Shown: in pieces, positions 8,563 through 13,592 of the stretch
Numbering within the stretch: position 1 is the stretch's first letter
How the letters are laid out: each line of letters starts with the position of its first letter
Assembly (NCBI GenBank): GCA_036505275.1
Contig: DASXTS010000144.1
Span: 1 to 13,592 of the forward strand
DNA: 13,592 nt
From: DASXTS01 sp036505275
Lineage (GTDB): Bacteria > Actinomycetota > Actinomycetes > Mycobacteriales > Pseudonocardiaceae
Direction: 5' to 3'
The notes under the pieces: model-generated
Seen by the model: only the letters and a program-made list of their open reading frames with translations
The model's database searches: none
What the model was told of the DNA's origin: nothing
Position numbers and translations under genes: made by a program

Positions 8563-9482
8563 GCCGGGGACACGGTGGCGCGGTCCAGATCCGGCTCGAG
8601 GTAGATCAGCCGGGCCACCGGAACCTCGCGGCGGACCCGCGCCTCGGCGTCGTCGATCGCCTTGGCGATCTCGGCCGTGGACAGCGCCGGTGTCAGGGCG
8701 ATCTTGGCCGCGACCAGCAGCTCCTCCGGCCCGAGGTACTGGGTGCGGATGTGAATGACGCGTCGCACCGGCCCCTGGGCCAGCTCGTCGACGATGGTGC
8801 GCAGCACGGCCCTGTTGGCGCCCTCGCCGATGAGCAGGCTCTTGGTCTCCGTGATGAGGATGATGGCGATCACGGCGAGCAGGACGCCGATGCTGACGGT
8901 GCCGGCGGCGTCCCACGTCGGGTCGCCAGTGATCATGGTGAGGCCGACGCCGGCCAGCGCGAGCACCAGGCCGAGCAGCGCGCCGGCGTCCTCCAGCAGC
9001 ACCACGGGTAGCTCGGGGGTCTTGGCCTGCCGGATGAAACCCCACCACGAGGCGTCCCCCTTGAGGTGCGCGGACTCCACGATCGCGGTACGGAAGCTGT
9101 ACGACTCGAGCCCGATCGCGAGCACCAGGATGACGACCGCGACGAGCGGCGCGTTGAGCTCGTGCGGGTGCCGCAGCTTGTCCACGCCCTCGTAGAGCGC
9201 GAACACCGCACCGAGGCTGAACAGCAGCAGGGCGACGATGAAGGAGTAGAAGTACCGTTCCCGGCCGTAGCCGAACGGGTGCTCCTCGGTCGGCCGGCGC
9301 AGTGAGGTGCGGGTGCCGAGCAGCAGCAGGCCCTGGTTGGACGTGTCCGCGATCGAGTGAACGCCCTCGGCCAGCATGGATGACGAGCCCGTTATCGCAA
9401 AGCCGACGAACTTGGCGACCGCGATGCCCGCGTTGGCGAGCAACGCCGCGATGATCGCCCTGGTGCTGCCTTCAACGGACAC
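8559..9482 (-). CDS. Cation diffusion facilitator (CDF) family transporter, ZnT9-like branch
   Basis: 307 residues with about six membrane helices (8-30, 34-56, 78-98, 111-129, 158-183, 193-211) and a C-terminal cytosolic domain (from about 220) of the ferredoxin-like CDF type. MLAEGVHSIADTSNQG in TM2 holds the metal-site His42 and Asp46, followed by EEHPFGYGRERYFYSF (66-81), the hallmark of this branch. In TM5 the usual HxxxD is replaced by LLEDAGALLGL (Glu164, Asp165), as in SLC30A9/ZnT9-like proteins. Members exchange divalent metal, usually Zn, for protons at the cytoplasmic membrane; substrate here is inferred. The GTG start at 9482 is preceded by GGGAGG. It starts 39 bp after manA and overlaps the biotin carboxylase start by four bases. 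Confidence 0.93.
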   Translation of the reverse strand: MSVEGSTRAIIAALLANAGIAVAKFVGFAITGSSSMLAEGVHSIADTSNQGLLLLGTRTSLRRPTEEHPFGYGRERYFYSFIVALLLFSLGAVFALYEGVDKLRHPHELNAPLVAVVILVLAIGLESYSFRTAIVESAHLKGDASWWGFIRQAKTPELPVVLLEDAGALLGLVLALAGVGLTMITGDPTWDAAGTVSIGVLLAVIAIILITETKSLLIGEGANRAVLRTIVDELAQGPVRRVIHIRTQYLGPEELLVAAKIALTPALSTAEIAKAIDDAEARVRREVPVARLIYLEPDLDRATVSPA

Positions 9483-9521
9483 CCGGCCTCCCGTCTGCCT
9501 CCGTCGGCTACTCTCAGTGGA

Positions 9522-10748
9522 TCAGTCGACCATACCGGTGGTGGCCCGGAAGACACGGCAGTCGTCGCCGGTAGCCCGAATGGTGACCGGCGGGTCCGTG
9601 GCGGCGACCCAGGCCGCCGCACCGCGTGGCAGTTCCAGTTTGCGGCCGTCCGCCGCTTCCAGCACGGCGGTGCCGGCCACGCTGAGCAGCACCTGCGGCC
9701 CTTGCCCGGCGTCCTCGAGGGCGACCGGCTCGGCGTCACCGGCCGCCCAGTCCAGCCGGGACAGCCGGAACTCCGGCGTCGGCGTCGGGTAGCAGATCTG
9801 GTGGCCGCCCTCGGACTCGCCGCCGAGCACACGGACGTCGCCCGCGGCAAAGTCGAGCACCCGAAGCAGCTCGGGCACGTCGACGTGCTTGGGGGTCAGG
9901 CCGCCGCGCAACACGTTGTCCGAGTTGGCCTGGATCTCCACCGCGGTGCCGTGCAGGTAGGCGTGCAGGTTGCCGGGCGGCAGGTAGATCGCCTGGCCCG
10001 GGCTGAGCATCACGTGGTTGAGCAGCAGGCTGGTCAGCACGCCCGGATCGGTCGGATACGGCTCGGCGAGCTGCAGGACGGTGCGGCACTCGCGGGCGAA
10101 CGGCCCGCGGGCCCTGATGTGATCGACGCAGGCGGCCAGCAGGTACGGCATGAGCTCGGCCAGAGCCGGCTGCGGCAGGGTGATCCACGTGGTGAACAGG
10201 GCCCGCAGCCCGTTGGCGTCCGGCTGGGCGTTGAGCAGCTCGACGTACGCGTGGAGCTCGCGCACGTTCAGGGTGTGCAGCAGCTCCAGCGCGCTGGGCA
10301 CGGCGCGGAACCCGGCCAGCGCGTGGAACTCGGTGAGCGCGCAGACCAGCTCGGGCTTGTGCTCCGGGTCCTTGTAGTTGCGCTGCGGGGCGTCGAGCGG
10401 GATGCCCCGGGCCTCCTCGCGCCGGTAGCCCTCGCGGGCCAACCGGGCCGACGGATGGGCCTGCATGGACAGCGGCTCGTCGGCTGCCAGCACCTTGAGC
10501 AGGAACGGTAGCCTGGCGCCGAACCTGGCCGCGCACGTGCTGCCAAGCTGGCCGTCCGGATCCTCCTCGACCGCGGTGAGCAGGGACCGCTCCGGCTCGC
10601 CGAGCAGCACCGACGGGTCGGTGGGGTGCGCGCCGATCCACAGCTCGGCCTCCGGGTGCGGCGCCGGCACCGGGCGGCCGAGCAGCGACGCGATGGCGGT
10701 TCGGGATCCCCACGCATACGCGCGCACCGGGTTCCGCAGCAGATCCAC
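9522..10748 (-). CDS. manA: Mannose-6-phosphate isomerase, class I
   Basis: 408 residues. This zinc enzyme of the cytosol interconverts fructose-6-phosphate and mannose-6-phosphate, the entry to GDP-mannose, phosphatidylinositol mannosides, lipoglycans and mannosylated proteins in actinobacteria. MDLLRNPVRAYAWGS is the typical amino end. Zinc ligands are visible as Gln96 and His98 in PLSMQAHPS, Glu133 in HKPELV, and His262 in YLPPGNLHAYLHG. NSDNVLRGGLTPKHVD (275-290) carries the active-site Arg281. Length fits class I enzymes with the helical insert. The GTG start at 10748 lies four bases after the stop of the SIS-domain gene, so translation is probably coupled. The same neighbour order is known around M. 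tuberculosis Rv3255c-Rv3257c. Confidence 0.96.
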   Translation of the reverse strand: MDLLRNPVRAYAWGSRTAIASLLGRPVPAPHPEAELWIGAHPTDPSVLLGEPERSLLTAVEEDPDGQLGSTCAARFGARLPFLLKVLAADEPLSMQAHPSARLAREGYRREEARGIPLDAPQRNYKDPEHKPELVCALTEFHALAGFRAVPSALELLHTLNVRELHAYVELLNAQPDANGLRALFTTWITLPQPALAELMPYLLAACVDHIRARGPFARECRTVLQLAEPYPTDPGVLTSLLLNHVMLSPGQAIYLPPGNLHAYLHGTAVEIQANSDNVLRGGLTPKHVDVPELLRVLDFAAGDVRVLGGESEGGHQICYPTPTPEFRLSRLDWAAGDAEPVALEDAGQGPQVLLSVAGTAVLEAADGRKLELPRGAAAWVAATDPPVTIRATGDDCRVFRATTGMVD

Positions 10749-10752
10749 CGGC

Positions 10753-11853
10753 TCAGACCCGCACCGGCGCGGTCAGCCCCGGCCCGCCGAGGGTCCCCGT
10801 CGCCAGCCCGAGGTACAGCCCGGCCAGGTCGAAGCGGCTGGCCAGCAGGGCGGCCAGCAGCGGCTCGTCGCCAGCCACCTCGTCGCCGGGGGCGAGCTCG
10901 TCGGCGGTGGCCAGCGCGCCGGTGGCGGCCTGCCGGGCCACCCCCACCGCGTCGTCGGCGCGGATGGCCAGCAGCATCACCCGCAGCGGTTGGCCGGACC
11001 CGCCGTCGTCCGCCTCGTCGAGGAACGGGTCGCGGAACACGTCGGCCTGCGCGGTCGCACGCACCGCGGCCTGATGCAGCGCCGGCTGGGCGAGCAGCTC
11101 CCGGTAGCCGGTGGCCACCGCGAGCTGCCCGGCGTGCGCGCCGAGGGTGGCAGCGGCATGTTTGGCCACCGCCGTCGCCACCGGATCCAGCCCGAGCAGC
11201 AGCGGGCTGCGCTGCACCAGCCGCAGCGCAAGCGCCTTGGCGGGGCACACGAACGACTCGTGCTGCGGGTGGTTGCGCTCGGCCTCGCGGTCCAGCTCGT
11301 CGGCGATGTCGTCGATCTTGGTACTCAGCAGCCCGAGCGCCGAGGTGACCAGCAGGCCGGTGGTCAGCGCGGCGGGCAGCGCCAGCGTCGGCGGTGCCGT
11401 CACCCGCGGCACCAGCAACCGGGCCCGGCCGGCCGCCGCGGCCGCCACCGGACCCTCGGCCGGCGCGGTGAGCACCACCTGCGCGCCACGGCGAGTGGCC
11501 AGGTCGATGGAGTCGGCCAGCGGCCGGTCGTTCTCGTCGGCGCTGTAGCCGACGAGCACATCGAGTGGGCCGATCCAGGGCGGCGTGGAGTCGACCGCGA
11601 CCACCGGCACCGGGCAGCCGGGGCCGAGCAGCGAGCGGAGGATGCCGGCCGCGGACGAGCCGACGCCCGGCCTGGTCAGCAGCACGAGTGCCCTCGGCTG
11701 GGCGCCCCGCAGGGCATCGTCCAGCCTGACCTCGGTGGCGATCTCTGTGGTTGCCCGCACCTGCGCGCCCGCGGTCGCCGCGGCACGCAGGAGCTGGCCG
11801 GACTCGCCGGCCATCAACCGCTCAGGGTCGTCCAGCAGCGCTTCGTCCAGCAT
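10753..11853 (-). CDS. SIS-domain phosphosugar isomerase-like protein (bifunctional PGI/PMI-related, TobH-like)
   Basis: 366 residues from the ATG at 11853. A GTG at 11859 that overlaps the previous stop as GTGA is equally plausible, with GGAG eight bases upstream. MLDEALLDDPERL is the usual amino end of the actinobacterial protein encoded between manA and manB (Rv3256c in M. tuberculosis). ALVLLTRPGVGSSAAGIL (55-72) replaces the first SIS phosphosugar loop. PTLALPAALTTGLLVTSALG (155-174) and the CPAKALALRL stretch (203-212) match the C-terminal half of archaeal and bacterial bifunctional phosphoglucose/phosphomannose isomerases. The second SIS loop, normally SGNTxET, reads YSADENDR (103-110), so catalysis is doubtful. 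A structural or regulatory role in mannose-phosphate metabolism is inferred from position. It is co-transcribed with manA. Confidence 0.85.
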   Translation of the reverse strand: MLDEALLDDPERLMAGESGQLLRAAATAGAQVRATTEIATEVRLDDALRGAQPRALVLLTRPGVGSSAAGILRSLLGPGCPVPVVAVDSTPPWIGPLDVLVGYSADENDRPLADSIDLATRRGAQVVLTAPAEGPVAAAAAGRARLLVPRVTAPPTLALPAALTTGLLVTSALGLLSTKIDDIADELDREAERNHPQHESFVCPAKALALRLVQRSPLLLGLDPVATAVAKHAAATLGAHAGQLAVATGYRELLAQPALHQAAVRATAQADVFRDPFLDEADDGGSGQPLRVMLLAIRADDAVGVARQAATGALATADELAPGDEVAGDEPLLAALLASRFDLAGLYLGLATGTLGGPGLTAPVRV

Positions 11854-11855
11854 GG

Positions 11856-12080
11856 TCACACGGTGCTCTCCGGCTCGCCCGGGATCAACGTCGTCGGCGG
11901 GGTCGCCTCGTCGAGCAGCAGTACCGGGATGCCGTCGGTGACCGGGAACGTGCGCCCGCATGCCGTGCAGGTCAGTGCATCGGCCTGCGGGTCGTCGGGG
12001 GTACCCGGCTGCAGCGGCGCATGGTGCGGCGCCGGGCAGGCCAGGATCTCGAGCAGTTGCTCGTCCAGTTCGACTGCCAT
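11856..12080 (-). CDS. Trm112-like zinc-binding protein
   Basis: 74 residues. LDEQLLEILACPAPHHAPL, a short variable loop, LTCTACGRTFPVTDGIPVLLLDEA: this is the Trm112p-like fold. In eukaryotes and archaea it activates SAM-dependent methyltransferases of tRNA, rRNA and release factors; its bacterial role is poorly defined. Cysteines at 15, 38 and 41 remain. The second Cys of the usual CPxC pair is Pro18, followed by two His that may complete the metal site. The ATG at 12080 follows GAGGGAGG by eight bases, a strong ribosome-binding site, so the longer open frame upstream, which runs through direct repeats and into manB, is not used. The TGA overlaps the alternative GTG of the SIS gene. It lies between manB and the SIS gene, as in other actinobacteria. 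Confidence 0.9.
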   Translation of the reverse strand: MAVELDEQLLEILACPAPHHAPLQPGTPDDPQADALTCTACGRTFPVTDGIPVLLLDEATPPTTLIPGEPESTV

Positions 12081-12096
12081 CTGGCATGCCTCCCTC

Positions 12097-12151
12097 TTCG
12101 TGGCGACTTCGTGGCGACTTCGTGGCGACATCGTGGCGACTTCGTGGCGTC
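12097..12151. repeat. Five 11-bp direct repeats between manB and the Trm112-like gene
   Basis: Unit TTCGTGGCGAC on the + strand (GTCGCCACGAA in the transcript) occurs at 12097-12107, 12108-12118 and 12119-12129 exactly. The fourth copy (12130-12140) has one change and the fifth (12141-12151) has one change. The array fills most of the 85-bp gap and ends about six bases before the GAGGGAGG ribosome-binding site of the Trm112-like gene. Each unit holds a small TCG-CCA-CGA dyad. The 11-bp period is about one helical turn. Function unknown. Confidence 0.95.
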
Positions 12152-12165
12152 TCGCGCGGCCGTCG

Positions 12166-13515
12166 CTAGTTGCGCACCAGCGCGAGTACCTCGTCGCGCA
12201 GCGCGGCGACGGCCGCGCCGTCGGCCGCCTCAACGTTCAACCGCAGCAGTGGTTCGGTGTTGGACGGCCGCAGGTTGAACCACGAGCCGTCGGGCAGTTC
12301 GACGGTGATGCCGTCCATCTCGTCGATGGTGACACCGTCACGGGCCTGGTAGGCGCGGCGGACCGCGCTCATTCGCGCGGCCTGGTCGTCGACCGTGGAA
12401 TTGATCTCGCCGGACGCCTGGTACCGCTCGTAACTGGCCATCAGCGCCGACAGCGGGCCGTCCTGCTCGCCGAGCGCGGCCAGCACGTGCATCGCGGCCA
12501 GCATGCCGGAGTCGGCCCGCCAGAAGTCGCGGAAGTAATAGTGCGCGGAGTGCTCGCCGCCGAAGATCGCGCCGGTACGCGCCATCTCCGCCTTGATGAA
12601 CGAGTGGCCGACCCTCGTCTTGACCGGGGTGCCGCCATGCTCCCGGACGATCTGCGGCACGGCCTTGGACGTGATGCAGTTGTGGATCACCGCGCCCGGT
12701 TCCTTGGCCAGCTCGCGGACCGCGACCAGCGCGGTGATCGCCGACGGGGACACCGGGCGGCCGAGCTCGTCGACCACGAAGCAGCGATCGGCGTCCCCGT
12801 CGAAGGCGATGCCCAGGTCGGCGCCGGTGGCCCTGACCCGCTTCTGCAGGTCGACGAGGTTGGCCGGGTCCAGTGGGTTTGCCTCGTGGTTGGGAAACGT
12901 GCCGTCCAGCTCGAAGTACAGCCCGTCGACGCGCAGCGGCAGGCCGCCGAACACCGCGGGTACGGTGCGGCCGGCCATACCGTTGCCGGCGTCGACGGTC
13001 ACGGTGAGCGGCCGGATGCGGGTCAGATCCACCAGCGTGCGCAGGTGTGACGCGTAGTCGGCCAGCAGGTCCAGGTGGCTCGTCCGTCCCTTCGGGCCGT
13101 TGTGCGGCGGCACGCCCTGCTCGACCATGGCCCGCACGTGGGCCAGGCCGCTGTCCTGGCCCACCGGGGACGCGCCGGCCCGGCACAGCTTGATGCCGTT
13201 GTAGCGGGGCGGGTTGTGGCTCGCCGTGAACATCGCGCCGGGCAGGTCGAGCCGGCCGGACGCGAAGTACAGCATGTCGGTCGACGCCAGCCCGATGTGC
13301 GACACGTCCGCGCCCTGGCCCGTGACGCCCTCGGCGAATGCGGCGGCCAGCCCCGGCGACGACTCTCGCATGTCGTGCCCGACGACGACCGCGGCGGCCG
13401 GGCGGACCAGGCGGGCGAACGCCGCGCCGATCTCCCGCACCACCTGCGCATCGAGCTGGTCACCGACCACGCCGCGGATGTCGTAGGCCTTGACGATGGC
13501 GGAGAGATCGGGCAC
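12166..13515 (-). CDS. manB: Phosphomannomutase / phosphoglucomutase
   Basis: 449 residues of the alpha-D-phosphohexomutase superfamily, cytosolic and Mg-dependent. It interconverts mannose-6-phosphate and mannose-1-phosphate (often also the glucose phosphates), the step between ManA and GDP-mannose synthesis. VKAYDIRGVVG (8-18) is the amino-terminal signature. TASHNPPRYNG (97-107) holds the phosphorylated Ser99. DGDADR (239-244) binds Mg. GEHSAHYYF (320-328) is the sugar-recognition loop typical of PMM/PGM enzymes, and RPSNTEPLLRL (416-426) is the C-terminal phosphate-binding loop. All four domains are present. The start is GTG at 13515 with only a weak AGG upstream. It is the first gene of the minus-strand run seen here, with 85 bp to the Trm112-like gene. 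It corresponds to pmmA/manB Rv3257c of M. tuberculosis by family and gene order. Confidence 0.96.
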   Translation of the reverse strand: MPDLSAIVKAYDIRGVVGDQLDAQVVREIGAAFARLVRPAAAVVVGHDMRESSPGLAAAFAEGVTGQGADVSHIGLASTDMLYFASGRLDLPGAMFTASHNPPRYNGIKLCRAGASPVGQDSGLAHVRAMVEQGVPPHNGPKGRTSHLDLLADYASHLRTLVDLTRIRPLTVTVDAGNGMAGRTVPAVFGGLPLRVDGLYFELDGTFPNHEANPLDPANLVDLQKRVRATGADLGIAFDGDADRCFVVDELGRPVSPSAITALVAVRELAKEPGAVIHNCITSKAVPQIVREHGGTPVKTRVGHSFIKAEMARTGAIFGGEHSAHYYFRDFWRADSGMLAAMHVLAALGEQDGPLSALMASYERYQASGEINSTVDDQAARMSAVRRAYQARDGVTIDEMDGITVELPDGSWFNLRPSNTEPLLRLNVEAADGAAVAALRDEVLALVRN

Positions 13516-13592
13516 GAGCCGAGCCTATCGGGCGTCCTGTCCCGGTGCCGCGCCCCGTTGGGGTGCTCAGGAGTTCGGATCGGGTAGCACCC
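13516..13592. promoter_or_regulatory. Upstream region of manB with an inverted repeat at the window edge
   Basis: GGGTGCT (13561-13567) is the reverse complement of AGCACCC (13586-13592), giving a 7-bp stem with an 18-nt spacer that may extend beyond the window. It may be a terminator of the next gene or an operator for manB. No clear -35/-10 pair is visible in the 77 bp available, and the promoter could lie outside. Confidence 0.25.

Noticed and set aside
8563..9048. Upstream extension of the biotin carboxylase frame
   Set aside because: It lies wholly inside the CDF gene, is Arg/Gly/His-rich, and the family start is the ATG at 8562.
12097..12151. CRISPR array
   Set aside because: Repeats are 11 bp and directly adjacent, without spacers.
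12081..12233. Extended Trm112-like protein that reads through the 11-bp repeats
   Set aside because: It would overlap manB and add a repetitive segment before a conserved amino end that already has its own ribosome-binding site.

Overview
The window is very GC-rich chromosomal DNA with GTG starts and dense, largely co-directional genes. Together with the gene set (a DUF222/HNH endonuclease tail, an actinobacterial-type adenosylhomocysteinase, a Trm112-like protein beside mannose-phosphate enzymes, and a Pro/Tyr/Gly-rich DUF4190-like membrane protein), this points to an actinobacterium, probably of the Pseudonocardiaceae/mycobacterial side. The genus cannot be fixed from sequence alone.

Left edge (1-392): the last 71 codons of an HNH endonuclease on the + strand. 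It is followed by a 176-bp non-coding stretch with a 15-bp perfect inverted repeat, which is either a terminator between convergent genes or the end of a decayed insertion sequence. The minus strand then carries sahH (393-1865).

Middle (1954-6802, + strand): three co-directional accessory genes. These are a large multi-pass membrane protein ending in an alpha/beta-hydrolase domain, a winged-helix HTH_42 (AlkZ-like) protein one base downstream, and a YbjJ-type major facilitator transporter.

Right half (6756-13515, minus strand): one long, tightly packed run transcribed right to left: manB (phosphomannomutase), a Trm112-like zinc protein, a SIS-domain sugar isomerase-like protein, manA (mannose-6-phosphate isomerase), a CDF cation transporter, a stand-alone biotin carboxylase, and a DUF4190-like membrane protein. 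manB and manA interconvert fructose-6-P, mannose-6-P and mannose-1-P, feeding GDP-mannose for glycans and lipoglycans. No mannose-1-P guanylyltransferase is in the window. Overlapping or near-overlapping stops and starts indicate one operon, at least from Trm112 to the biotin carboxylase.

The most unusual signals are short tandem duplications. An exact 13-bp duplication throws the DUF4190-like gene out of frame; deleting one copy restores a complete family-like protein. Five 11-bp direct repeats, about one helical turn each, fill most of the manB-Trm112 gap. A 12-bp array encodes a Gly/Asn-rich tail on the hydrolase. No CRISPR array, tRNA, rRNA or complete mobile element was seen. I found no convincing new multi-gene system; the candidates worth following are listed as findings.
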